Assembly: GCA_947476425.1 (NCBI GenBank)
Contig: CANJQJ010000008.1
Location: forward strand, 1-64,000
Direction of reading: 5' to 3'
Source: Sphingomonadaceae bacterium
Lineage (GTDB): Bacteria > Pseudomonadota > Alphaproteobacteria > Sphingomonadales > Sphingomonadaceae
DNA: 64,000 bases
Under the pieces are notes generated by a model, which worked only from the letters and a program-made list of their open reading frames with translations, made no database searches and had not been told where the DNA came from. Position numbers and translations under genes: made by a program. This document shows positions 26,586 through 34,737 of the stretch, piece by piece (the first letter of the stretch is position 1; the number at the start of each line of letters is the position of its first letter).

Positions 26586-26612
26586 TACGAATCTCCTCAG
26601 TGTTCCCTCTAT

Positions 26613-27191
26613 CTAGGCTTCGTCGGCGATAGTTTCCACCTCTAGCTGTTCAAGGGCGATATCGACCGGATCGAGGAGCCCTGCGGCGCGTAAATCATCG
26701 ATACCGGGCAGATCGCGGCGGCTCTGCAAACCGAAATGATCGAGGAACCCGCGCGTGGTCGCGAAGGTCAGCGGGCGGCCCGGAGCCTCACGACGCCCGG
26801 CGGGCCGCACCCAGCCGGCCTCCATCAGGACATCGAGGGTTCCCTTGGAGATCTGGACACCGCGTATCGACTCGATTTCAGCGCGACTGACTGGTTCGTG
26901 ATAGGCAATGATCGCGAGGGTTTCGATCGCGGCGCGACTGAGCTTCCTGGGATCTTCGCGCGTGCGGCGCAGGATGTGGGCAAGATCGGCGGAGGTTTCG
27001 AAATGCCAGCGGCCACCACGTTCAACGAGATTTATGCCACGCCCGGCATAATCCGACTCCAGTTTCGCCAAAGCCGGACGGAGATCGGTATCGATCCCGA
27101 TCACTGTCGCGAGATCGGCAAGCGACAGCGGGCTCTCGGCGGCAAACAACGCCGCCTCGATGGCGCGTTGAAGATCATCGGGTGCTTCCAT
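26613..27191 (-). CDS. scpB: Segregation and condensation protein B
   Basis: Winged-helix partner of ScpA in the SMC condensin complex. It is 192 residues from the ATG at 27191 (MEAPDDLQRAIEAALFAAES). Central family segments LSRAAIETLAIIAYHEPVSR (about residues 84-103) and IESIRGVQISKGTLDVLMEA are present. The frame remains open 105 codons upstream into scpA, but the ATG overlapping the scpA stop (TGATG) indicates translational coupling. Confidence 0.94.
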   Translation of the reverse strand: MEAPDDLQRAIEAALFAAESPLSLADLATVIGIDTDLRPALAKLESDYAGRGINLVERGGRWHFETSADLAHILRRTREDPRKLSRAAIETLAIIAYHEPVSRAEIESIRGVQISKGTLDVLMEAGWVRPAGRREAPGRPLTFATTRGFLDHFGLQSRRDLPGIDDLRAAGLLDPVDIALEQLEVETIADEA

Positions 27192-27991
27192 CAGCGGAGG
27201 GCCTTCAGCATGAGCGGCGCGAAATGCGTTTCCTGGGCCAGATCGGCCCGGCCAAGCCGAGCGAGTTCGAGCGCTGCGACGAAGCTCGAGGCAAGCGCGG
27301 AGCGGCGATAGGCGGGATCGGGCGTATCGGGGAGAAAATCCTCGAGGCGCATCCATTCGAAATGAACGCCGAGCATCTTCTTCAGTCGTTCGAGCGCCTG
27401 ATCGAGCGTGACCACCGAACGCCGCGCGACCATGTGGACAACCGGGGCGGTGCGGGCCTGGATCGAACCATAGGCGGAAATCAGATCGTAGAGATCGTCG
27501 GTCCATGCCGACTGGCGGATGACCTTGAGGCCTTCGGGGGCGCCGCGGAGGAAAATATCGCGGCCGATTCGATCCCGGCCCATCAACCGGGCACCGGCAT
27601 CGCGCATCGCATCGAGGCGCTGGAGGCGAAGCTGGAGGCGGAGCGCCAATTCTTCGGGGCTTGGATCGGCTTCGACATCGCGGGGGAGGAGCAGGCAGGA
27701 CTTCAGAAAGGCGAGCCAGGCGGCCATGACGAGGTAATCGGCGGCGATTTCAAGGCGGAGGGCTCGGGCATCCTCGATGAAGGTCAGATATTGCTCGACC
27801 AGCGCGAGGATCGATATTTCGCGAAGATCGACCTTCTGGTTCCGCGCGAGCATCAGCAGGAGATCGAGCGGGCCTTCCCAGCCGTCGAGCGCGAGGGTGA
27901 GGATTTCGTCGTTCACCGAATCACGCTTCCCGAGCTTATGGTCACACAAGTCACGCATTTCGTGACATAGAAGCAAAGCCAGGGGCGACAT
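27191..27991 (-). CDS. scpA: Segregation and condensation protein A (kleisin)
   Basis: Kleisin subunit of the SMC-ScpAB complex that condenses chromosomes. The N-terminal signature LTLALDGWEGPLDLLLMLAR then QKVDLREISILALVEQYL lies near residue 32, and the C-terminal winged-helix region (ALERLKKMLGVHFEWMRLED) is present. The open frame gives 266 residues, but the first 20-30 may not be translated: later starts are ATG 27958 and a GTG before NDEILTL. Stop overlaps the scpB start by one base. Confidence 0.92.
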   Translation of the reverse strand: MSPLALLLCHEMRDLCDHKLGKRDSVNDEILTLALDGWEGPLDLLLMLARNQKVDLREISILALVEQYLTFIEDARALRLEIAADYLVMAAWLAFLKSCLLLPRDVEADPSPEELALRLQLRLQRLDAMRDAGARLMGRDRIGRDIFLRGAPEGLKVIRQSAWTDDLYDLISAYGSIQARTAPVVHMVARRSVVTLDQALERLKKMLGVHFEWMRLEDFLPDTPDPAYRRSALASSFVAALELARLGRADLAQETHFAPLMLKALR

Positions 27992-28083
27992 GGCGTAATA
28001 TAATTACAGGCTGTTCCCCCGACCCTGCCCTCATCGAACGATTATGGCGCAGACCATGGGGTGTAGGACAGCAAAAAATGCCA

Positions 28084-28482
28084 TCAGCACGCGTGGCGGA
28101 TCATCGCCTTCATGCGATCAGCCTGCACCGCCCACGCCGCGCCATATTCAGGCTTCCACAGATCGCCCGCAGTCTCGGCGAGGGTCTCGATCAGGAGATC
28201 GACGGCATCGTCGAACGTCTCGGGCGGGATATTGCCGTAGCTGTGATGCGCCAGCACGGTTGAATCCACCGAATGCGGCACCCAGGTCTCGCCGACGCCA
28301 AGCGCCAGCAAATAATCGAGCATCTCGTTGACCATGGCACCCTGCGTAACGCGGGGATTGTAGAAGCTCGCCCGCTGCTCGGGATGCGCCTCGAAGAAAC
28401 GCTCGAAGAAGCGAGGCACGATATCCAGATCGGCCTCGGCGACAGCGCCAAGCGATTCCTCGAGCAATTCCCTGCTACCCAT
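28084..28482 (-). CDS. Globin-family protein
   Basis: 132 residues from ATG 28482 (MGSRELLEESLGAVAEADLD), which has GGGAG upstream; a GTG eight codons earlier is an alternative. The layout matches a small single-domain globin: PRFFERFFEAHPEQRASFYN near residues 22-41, and VLAHHSYGNIPPETFDDAVD near 81-100, in which HxSYG looks like the proximal haem His with the usual Tyr-Gly. Haem binding is likely but unproven, and the role (oxygen, NO or redox sensing) is unknown. It lies outside the usual nagZ-scpA junction and may be an insertion into that block. Confidence 0.75.
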   Translation of the reverse strand: MGSRELLEESLGAVAEADLDIVPRFFERFFEAHPEQRASFYNPRVTQGAMVNEMLDYLLALGVGETWVPHSVDSTVLAHHSYGNIPPETFDDAVDLLIETLAETAGDLWKPEYGAAWAVQADRMKAMIRHAC

Positions 28483-28656
28483 TATCGTCTCCCAAAGCTC
28501 GCGCACGCGCTCATGAAATGGCCGCGTTCCACCAATGAGGTATCTTCATTGCATGTTTCGAGCGGCGGGTAATTGCGGGATTCTCCCTAGAATCGGAACG
28601 GATCGGATAATCCGAAAGTTGTGGTGCCAGGAGTGTTTGCCCCAAAGGAGAAACTC

Positions 28657-29049
28657 ATGTCGCCCCGCCTCACGATATTCCTGATCGCAGCATCGGCCCT
28701 CGCCCTGCCCGCCTTTGCGCAAAGCATCAGCAGCAACCCAGCTGCCGACGCAGCCGAACAGCCGGTAACCCAATCATTGAACAACAGCGTTGCCGGACAG
28801 GCAGCGGCGACCGACGCAGCCAATAACGCGATGCAAAACCAGTATGAACTCGATCGCGCCGCATTCCGCGCCGAAGTCGCTACGAGGCATGCGAAGATCG
28901 TTGACGACCAGATGGCCTATGCCCGCCAGCAGGCCGCCTATGCCGACGCAATGGCCGCGTGGCGCCGCCAATCCGATGCTTGCAAGGCCGGTAGCATGGC
29001 GGCTTGCAAGGCGAGGACGCCGGTTCCCGCAGATTTTTATACGCCTTAG
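28657..29049 (+). CDS. Small secreted protein of unknown function
   Basis: 130 residues. Residues 1-21 are a signal peptide (MSPRLTIFLIAASALALPAF ending AFA), then a Ser/Ala/Asn-rich stretch and a charged helical region (RAAFRAEVATRHAKIVDDQM, then YARQQAAYADAMAAWRRQ). Two Cys lie in DACKAGSMAACKARTP near the C-terminus. AAAGGAG precedes the ATG. I do not recognise the family with confidence. A periplasmic location is inferred. It is divergent from the globin gene. Confidence 0.7.
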   Translation: MSPRLTIFLIAASALALPAFAQSISSNPAADAAEQPVTQSLNNSVAGQAAATDAANNAMQNQYELDRAAFRAEVATRHAKIVDDQMAYARQQAAYADAMAAWRRQSDACKAGSMAACKARTPVPADFYTP

Positions 29050-29065
29050 TCAAAAGCCAAGACTA

Positions 29066-29180
29066 CCCTCCCTACAAGGGAGGGGCTGGGGGTGGGTGCG
29101 CGCGTAGCGCGCTTCGGGATGTTGCATCTGGCCGCACCGCTCGACCCACCCCCAACCCCTCCCTGCCAGGGAGGGGAGTA
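29066..29180. repeat. Family A palindromic repeat, full copy
   Basis: Left arm CCCTCCCTACAAGGGAGGGG with GGGGGTGGGTGCGCGCG, right arm ACCCACCCCCAACCCCTCCC with TGCCAGGGAGGGGAG. It sits between the small secreted protein and the convergent nagZ, covering almost the whole gap, and could terminate either transcript (inference). Confidence 0.85.
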
Positions 29181-29189
29181 AGAAGGCCT

Positions 29190-30197
29190 CTACACCACCG
29201 CCAGCAAGGCGTCGCGGGCGGCTATCAGGGACGCCAGCGCTGGGATCTTCGGTGGGGATGCGATTGTTGCCATTGCGCGGTCGAGGCGAGCGCAGGCCTC
29301 GGGGCTGATGTCGTCGACGGCGGCGACGCAGGCCTGCATCTCGGCAAAATCGCCCGAGCAGTGGAGCGCGACGTCGCAGCCGGCGGCGATTGCGCCTTTT
29401 GCGCGGTCGCCGAAATCGCCCTTCAGCGCGTGCATGCCGAGATCGTCCGACATCAACAGGCCATCGAAACCAATTCGCCCGCGGATGATGTCGTGGATGA
29501 TACGAGGCGACAGTGTTGCGCAGTTTTGGGCGTCCCAGGCGGTGTAGACGACGTGAGCGGTCATCGCCATCGGCGCGCCCTTGAGCGCGATGAACGGCGC
29601 GAGATCGATTTCGAGTTGATCGAGCGGAGCATCGACCACCGGCAATTCGACATGGCTGTCTGACATCGCACGACCATGACCGGGGATGTGCTTGACCACG
29701 CCGACGACGCCCGCATCGCGGAGGCCCTCGATCACCGCGCGGCCAAGCGCGGCGACTCGGAGCGGCTCGGCACCAAGCGCGCGATCGCCGATGATGTCGT
29801 GCGCGCCGGGCTGGCGGACGTCGAGGAGTGGCAGGCAATCGACCGTGATGCCGACCTCGGCGAGCGTGAGGCCGATCGCGCGGGCATTCGCGCGGGCCGC
29901 TTCGATCGCTGACATGGGGGCGATCTCGTAAAGCGCATCGAACAGCTCACCCCTGGGAAATTCGGGCCAGACCGGCGGCTGCATTCGAGCGACGCGGCCA
30001 CCTTCCTGATCGATCAGGATGGGCAGATCGGCGCGGCCGGCAATCGCGCGAAGTTCGTCGGTGAGGGCGCGGAGTTGCGCACGATCGACGACGTTTCGCT
30101 TGAAGAGGATATAGCCGGCTGGATCGGCGGCACGGAACAGCGCGCGTTCGGATTCGGTCAGTCGGGTGCCGGAGAGGCCGAGGATGAGTGGGGTCAT
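29190..30197 (-). CDS. nagZ: Beta-N-acetylhexosaminidase (NagZ)
   Basis: Cytosolic glycoside hydrolase family 3 enzyme that removes GlcNAc from recycled anhydro-muropeptides. It is 335 residues. The family hallmark VVKHIPGHGRAMSDSHVELP lies at about residues 165-184 with the catalytic His of the KH(F/I)PGHG loop, and the nucleophile Asp is in GLLMSDDLGMHAL near 249. DQEGGRVARM near 63 is also typical. It belongs with the SPOR and argS genes on the minus strand, but a repeat-filled 199-base gap separates it from the SPOR gene. Confidence 0.93.
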   Translation of the reverse strand: MTPLILGLSGTRLTESERALFRAADPAGYILFKRNVVDRAQLRALTDELRAIAGRADLPILIDQEGGRVARMQPPVWPEFPRGELFDALYEIAPMSAIEAARANARAIGLTLAEVGITVDCLPLLDVRQPGAHDIIGDRALGAEPLRVAALGRAVIEGLRDAGVVGVVKHIPGHGRAMSDSHVELPVVDAPLDQLEIDLAPFIALKGAPMAMTAHVVYTAWDAQNCATLSPRIIHDIIRGRIGFDGLLMSDDLGMHALKGDFGDRAKGAIAAGCDVALHCSGDFAEMQACVAAVDDISPEACARLDRAMATIASPPKIPALASLIAARDALLAVV

Positions 30198-30256
30198 GTT
30201 GGCCTCATGCCTTCTCGGTGCACATTCGTCATCCCCGTTTCGTCATCGTTTTCCTC

Positions 30257-30351
30257 CGTCATCCCGGCGGACGCCGGGATCCACGTTGCGGTGGTGTCTC
30301 GATCGCTAGACCTGTGGGTCCCATGGATCCCGACTTTCGTCGGGATGACGA
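30257..30351. repeat. Family B palindromic repeat, full copy
   Basis: CGTCATCCCGGCGGACGCCG opens the left stem and GACTTTCGTCGGGATGACGA closes the right one; the middle carries CCTGTGGGTCCCATGGATCC, which repeats in other copies. About 95 bases between nagZ and the SPOR gene, followed by a shorter degenerate tandem tail to about 30390. Confidence 0.85.
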
Positions 30352-30396
30352 AACGGGTGGGCGGGATGACGAAACTGGTCGGGCGAGATCCCCGCC

Positions 30397-31164
30397 TCAG
30401 TTCACCACCGAACAGGCTTCGCCGGCGACCTTGAGCTTGGCGCAGATCGTGCCCGCTTGGCCGGCTGCGTTGGCGCGCAGGCGGTAGAGGGTCTTGTCGC
30501 CGACCGAAACGGCGACGGCACCATGATCGAGGCCAGTCAGGAAACCGAAGCGACCCGAGAGCTGTTTCCAGGCCTTGTTCGCCGAGGCTTCGCTAGAGAA
30601 GGCGCCGAGCTGGACCGAAGCGCCGCCGGCGGCGGCTGCGAAGGTCGCGGCGGGCTTTGGCGCGACCGGCTTGGGCGCGGGCTTGACCACCGGCTTCGGC
30701 GGCGGGGCAGCTTCGACCGCAGCGGTCTGCGTCTTGGCTGGTTTCGCTGGAAGTGCTGCCTTTACGGCTGGCTTGGGCGCCGGGGTGACGGGTGCCACCT
30801 CGGTGACCGGAGGTTCAGGGAGTGCCGAAAGATCGATCGAGGAGTTGACGTCCTTGCCGACACTTGCGCCGTACGCGACGTCGCCGGCGCCTTCGACCTT
30901 CATGCCGCCCGGCTGTTCGGGGGCTTCCTTGACCGGACCATCGGGCGCAGCAATCAGCGTGCCATCGCCACCGGCATTGTCGCGATTGCGAAGCCAGAAG
31001 ACACCACCGATGACGAGGCCGAGCGCAACGAGGCCGACGACGACTGCACCGATCAGGCGAGCGATCGAAATGCCGCCTTCATCATCATATTCGTCGACGG
31101 GTTCGAGCCATGGAAGCCGCTCCTCATCGTCCGACAAGTCCATCGACCGATTGAAATCGGACAT
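30397..31164 (-). CDS. SPOR-domain membrane protein
   Basis: 255 residues. A cytosolic acidic N-terminus precedes one membrane helix (LIGAVVVGLVALGLVIGGVF, about residues 37-56), a long Pro/Ala/Lys-rich periplasmic linker and a C-terminal SPOR domain (SVQLGAFSSEASANKAWKQL at about residues 180-199). SPOR domains bind peptidoglycan stripped of stem peptides at the septum, so a cell-division role is likely. Its start overlaps the argS stop by one base; argS, this gene and nagZ form the usual sphingomonad order. Confidence 0.9.
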   Translation of the reverse strand: MSDFNRSMDLSDDEERLPWLEPVDEYDDEGGISIARLIGAVVVGLVALGLVIGGVFWLRNRDNAGGDGTLIAAPDGPVKEAPEQPGGMKVEGAGDVAYGASVGKDVNSSIDLSALPEPPVTEVAPVTPAPKPAVKAALPAKPAKTQTAAVEAAPPPKPVVKPAPKPVAPKPAATFAAAAGGASVQLGAFSSEASANKAWKQLSGRFGFLTGLDHGAVAVSVGDKTLYRLRANAAGQAGTICAKLKVAGEACSVVN

Positions 31165-32900
31165 CAGTGCATCTCCTCTGCCGCTGCCACGCCCATTACG
31201 CTGAGGCCATTCCGGATAACCTGTCCGATCGCATCCGCCAAGACCAGCCGTGCACGACTGACGGCAGGATTATCCGAAATCAGGAAACGCCGGGCCGGAT
31301 CATCGTTCCCGCGGTTCCATAAAGCGTGGAATGCGGCAGCAAGATCGAACAGATAAAAAGCGACGCGATGCGGCTCGTGCGAGGTGGCCGCCTGCTCGAT
31401 AACGCGCGGGAATTGCGCGGCGAGCTGGATGATGGCGAGCTCCTCGGCGTCGAGCAGCGACAGATCGGGAGATGGATCCCGGCCTTCGCCGGGATGACGA
31501 AGGAGGTCAGCCTTGCGATGAAGCGAGCGAATGCGGGCGTGGGCATATTGGACGTAGAAGACCGGATTGTCCTTCGACGCCTCGACCACCTTGGCGAAAT
31601 CGAAATCCATCTGCGCGTCGGAACGCCGCGAAAGCATGGTGAAGCGGACGACATCCTTGCCGACTTCGCGAACGACATCGGCCAGCGTCACGAAATTGCC
31701 GGCGCGCTTGGACATCTTGAGCGGCTCGCCGCCACGCAGCAGGCGGACCATCTGGACGAGCTTGACGTCGAGCGGGACCTTGCCGTCGGTCAGTGCTGAG
31801 ACAGCTGCCTGGATACGCTTTACGGTTCCGCTATGATCCGCGCCCCAGATGTCGATGAGCTGGTCGGCATTGGCGGCCTTGCGGAAATGATAGGCCATGT
31901 CGGCGCCGAAATAGGTCCAGCTGCCGTTGGACTTGCGGATCGGGCGATCCTGATCGTCGCCGAAGCGGGTCGAACGGAACAGCGGGAGCTCGACCGGCTC
32001 CCAATCTTCCGCGACTTCGCCCTTGGGCGCCTCGAGGACACCGTCATAGACAAGATCGCGGGCGCGCAGAGTCGCCTCGGCGGCCTCGGGGAGCTTCTCC
32101 GCCTGCAACTCGGCTTCGGACGAGAAGACATCATGATGGATGCCGAGCAGCGCGAGATCGTCGCGAATCATCACCATCATCGCGGCAACGGCGCGGGTTC
32201 GGAACAGCACCAGCCATTCCGATTCGGGCGCACCGACGAAGCGGGCGCCATGTTCGCTGGCGAGCGCCTGGCCGATGGCGACGAGATAATCGCCGGGATA
32301 AAGGCCTTCGGGAATCTCGATCGTCTCGCCAAGCGCCTCGCGGTAGCGAAGGTGGACCGAGCGGGCGAGGACATCGACCTGGCCGCCGGCATCGTTGATG
32401 TAATATTCGCGGGTTACCGAATGGCCGCTATATTCGAGCAGGGTTGCAAGCGCATCGCCAACGACGGCGCCACGGCAATGCCCCATATGCATCGGCCCGG
32501 TTGGATTGGCCGAGACATATTCGACGTTGACGCGCTGGCCATGGCCCATCTGCGAACGGCCATAAGCGGCCCCGGCGGCGCGGATCGTCTCGAGTTCGGT
32601 GATCCAGGTGCGTGGCGAGAGGCGCAGGTTGATGAAGCCGGGACCGGCCACTTCGGCGGAGACGACGTCCGAGCGTTCGCCGAGACCTGCGGCGATCTTT
32701 TCGGCGAGCGCGCGGGGATTGGTCTTCGCGGGCTTGGCGAGGACCATCGCGGCATTGGTCGCCAGATCGCCATGCGCAGGATCGCGCGGCGGCTCGACTG
32801 CGACGTTGCGACGATCGAGTCCGCCCGGGAGGTCCCCGGTGGCTTCGAGCTTGTCGAGTACCGCGTCGATCGCGTCGGCAAAATCAGAATAGAGGGTCAA
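31164..32900 (-). CDS. argS: Arginyl-tRNA synthetase with a small repeat-derived insert
   Basis: Class I synthetase charging tRNA-Arg, about 578 residues. The HIGH motif lies in VSANPTGPMHMGHCRGAVVG near residue 120, and KMSKRAGNFV near residue 394 matches the KMSK loop. The likely start is a TTG at 32900 (LTLYSDFADAI as in homologues); an upstream TTG at 32951 would add 17 residues. Residues about 468-476 read RHPGEGRDP, a translated family B half-repeat inserted after LHRKADLL in the C-terminal anticodon-binding domain. It is the first gene of the SPOR-nagZ group. Confidence 0.92.
   Translation of the reverse strand: MTLYSDFADAIDAVLDKLEATGDLPGGLDRRNVAVEPPRDPAHGDLATNAAMVLAKPAKTNPRALAEKIAAGLGERSDVVSAEVAGPGFINLRLSPRTWITELETIRAAGAAYGRSQMGHGQRVNVEYVSANPTGPMHMGHCRGAVVGDALATLLEYSGHSVTREYYINDAGGQVDVLARSVHLRYREALGETIEIPEGLYPGDYLVAIGQALASEHGARFVGAPESEWLVLFRTRAVAAMMVMIRDDLALLGIHHDVFSSEAELQAEKLPEAAEATLRARDLVYDGVLEAPKGEVAEDWEPVELPLFRSTRFGDDQDRPIRKSNGSWTYFGADMAYHFRKAANADQLIDIWGADHSGTVKRIQAAVSALTDGKVPLDVKLVQMVRLLRGGEPLKMSKRAGNFVTLADVVREVGKDVVRFTMLSRRSDAQMDFDFAKVVEASKDNPVFYVQYAHARIRSLHRKADLLRHPGEGRDPSPDLSLLDAEELAIIQLAAQFPRVIEQAATSHEPHRVAFYLFDLAAAFHALWNRGNDDPARRFLISDNPAVSRARLVLADAIGQVIRNGLSVMGVAAAEEMH
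31474..31500. repeat. Family B half-repeat inside argS
   Basis: GGATCCCGGCCTTCGCCGGG followed by ATGACGA, an inverted repeat of the family B arm. It is translated in argS as the short insert RHPGEGRDP. A similar remnant (CGTCATCCCGGCG) lies just outside the gene at about 32959. Confidence 0.75.
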
Positions 32901-33102
32901 TTGGTGGAATCCGTTCGGGCTGTGCTTTGGCGGGCGCTTTAGCCGAACCAACCCGATCCGTCATCCCGGCGAAATCGGAGGGAAGTCTCGTTCGTATTTC
33001 GAAGCGGAAAATGCTGGAGCTCCCGGTTTTCCTGCAATGTCGGATGAAAATGGACCGAATATCTCCGCTGATTCGCAGCAGTCCTGAAAGTCCGAGCTTG
33101 CC

Positions 33103-33145
33103 GTTAACCAAAATTTTCCCCAGGAAAATGATGTGGCCGTTAACT
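33103..33145 (+). promoter_or_regulatory. Two GTTAAC boxes upstream of ftsZ (CtrA-like half-sites)
   Basis: GTTAACCAA at 33103 and GTTAAC at 33139, both preceded by CCG or GCCG, in the 339-base argS-ftsZ gap. The CtrA half-site consensus is TTAACCAT, so the first differs at one base. CtrA controls ftsZ in Caulobacter, but CtrA use in this organism is inferred. The remaining gap also holds a family B remnant at about 32959 and the ftsZ ribosome site GGGGAGAAG. Confidence 0.35.
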
Positions 33146-33239
33146 TTTCGCGTGCGTATGCCTGTGGCTTGAGGCAAGAATCCCCGCGAGCCTTATTCGC
33201 AGCCGTGGGTGCGACGGCGGAATACCGGGGAGAAGTTGC

Positions 33240-34709
33240 ATGACGATCGAGTTTATCCGGCCTGAAGTCGACGAGTTGAAGCCGAGGATCAGTGTCATCG
33301 GGGTCGGCGGGGCCGGAGGCAACGCGATCGCCAACATGATCGCATCCGACGTGCAAGGCGTCGAGTTCGTAGTCGCCAACACCGATGCGCAGGCGCTCAA
33401 CGCCAGCTCGGCTGACCAGCGAATCCAGCTCGGCATGAAGATCACGCAGGGCCTTGGCGCCGGATCGCGTCCGGAAATCGGCCGCGCTGCCGCCGAAGAG
33501 ACGATGGAAGCCATCGAGAAGGCACTCGACGGCGCGCATATGTGCTTCATCGCTGCCGGCATGGGTGGCGGCACTGGCACTGGCGCGGCGCCGGTCATCG
33601 CCAAGGCTGCGCGCGATCGCGGCATCCTGACGGTTGGCGTCGTCACCAAGCCGTTCAGCTTCGAAGGCAATCGCCGGATGCGCTCGGCAGAGAGCGGCAT
33701 CGAGGAATTGCAGAAGCATGTCGATACGCTGATCGTCATCCCGAACCAGAACCTCTTCCTGATCGCAAACCCGAACACGACCTTCAAGGACGCGTTCAAG
33801 ATGGCCGACGAGGTCCTCCAGCAGGGCGTTCGCGGCATTACCGACCTGATGGTCATGCCTGGCCTGATCAACCTCGACTTCGCCGACGTCCGTTCGGTCA
33901 TGTCCGAGATGGGCAAGGCGATGATGGGCACCGGCGAGGCATCGGGCGACAATCGCGCGATCGAGGCAGCCGAGAAGGCGATCTCGAACCCGCTGCTCGA
34001 CGGGGTGAGCATGAAGGGCGCGAAGGGCGTCATCATTTCGATCACCGGTGGCGAGGACATGCGCCTGATGGAGGTCGACGAGGCCGCCAACCACATCAAG
34101 GAACTGGTGGATCCCGATGCGAACATCATCTGGGGTTCGGCGTTCAACAATGATCTCGAGGGCAAGATCCGCGTCTCGGTGGTCGCCACCGGCATCGAGG
34201 CCGAGGTGATGACCCAGGCGGAACCAGCCAGCAAGGTGTTCACCTTCCCGGGCCGCAAGACCGAAGGCCTCGCGCCGACTGTGGATCCGGAGCCGGTTCA
34301 GTTCGTCGCTCCAGTCGCCGAGGCCCCGGTTTTCGCCGAGCCGATCGAGGCAGTTGCCGAGACTGCAGCCCAGCCAGTGGCGCAGGAGACCGCGCCGACG
34401 CTCGATCTCGACCAGATCGTGCCGGCTGCGGATCCCGATGAACTGCTGCTCGAGGACATGTCGATCCTGACTCCGGCGCCTTCGCCCAATCCGGTGCCAC
34501 CGACAGGCGGCACGCGTCCCTGGTTGTCGCGCAATGCGCAGCCTGCGGAAGCCGAGAAGCGCGGCACTCGCGACGGCGGCACGCTGTTCGAGCGGATGTC
34601 GAGCCTCGCGCGCGGCGCTGCCAAGGCGCAGGTCAACGAGGAAGATCCCCAGCAACCGCGCGATCCGCTGGATATTCCGCGCTTCCTCAATCGCCAGAAC
34701 AACCCCTGA
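33240..34709 (+). CDS. ftsZ: Cell division protein FtsZ
   Basis: Tubulin-like GTPase forming the Z ring, 489 residues. The N-terminal [12 protein letters not shown] and the tubulin signature [10 protein letters not shown] (about residues 103-112) are present, as is NTDAQAL. After the GTPase core (to about residue 320) a Pro/Ala-rich linker leads to the conserved C-terminal peptide [14 protein letters not shown] that binds FtsA and other partners. GGGGAGAAG lies before the ATG. Unlike the usual dcw order, no ftsA or ftsQ precedes it here; argS is divergent upstream. Confidence 0.97.
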   Translation: MTIEFIRPEVDELKPRISVIGVGGAGGNAIANMIASDVQGVEFVVANTDAQALNASSADQRIQLGMKITQGLGAGSRPEIGRAAAEETMEAIEKALDGAHMCFIAAGMGGGTGTGAAPVIAKAARDRGILTVGVVTKPFSFEGNRRMRSAESGIEELQKHVDTLIVIPNQNLFLIANPNTTFKDAFKMADEVLQQGVRGITDLMVMPGLINLDFADVRSVMSEMGKAMMGTGEASGDNRAIEAAEKAISNPLLDGVSMKGAKGVIISITGGEDMRLMEVDEAANHIKELVDPDANIIWGSAFNNDLEGKIRVSVVATGIEAEVMTQAEPASKVFTFPGRKTEGLAPTVDPEPVQFVAPVAEAPVFAEPIEAVAETAAQPVAQETAPTLDLDQIVPAADPDELLLEDMSILTPAPSPNPVPPTGGTRPWLSRNAQPAEAEKRGTRDGGTLFERMSSLARGAAKAQVNEEDPQQPRDPLDIPRFLNRQNNP

Positions 34710-34737
34710 TCAAAGACAGGATGGTCGTGGGACCGGC

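Noticed and set aside
31833-32942. 369-residue plus-strand frame opposite argS
   Set aside because: Antisense to argS, no domain recognised.
32961-34655. 564-residue minus-strand frame opposite ftsZ
   Set aside because: Antisense to ftsZ, with no recognisable domain; explained by codon bias of the true gene.
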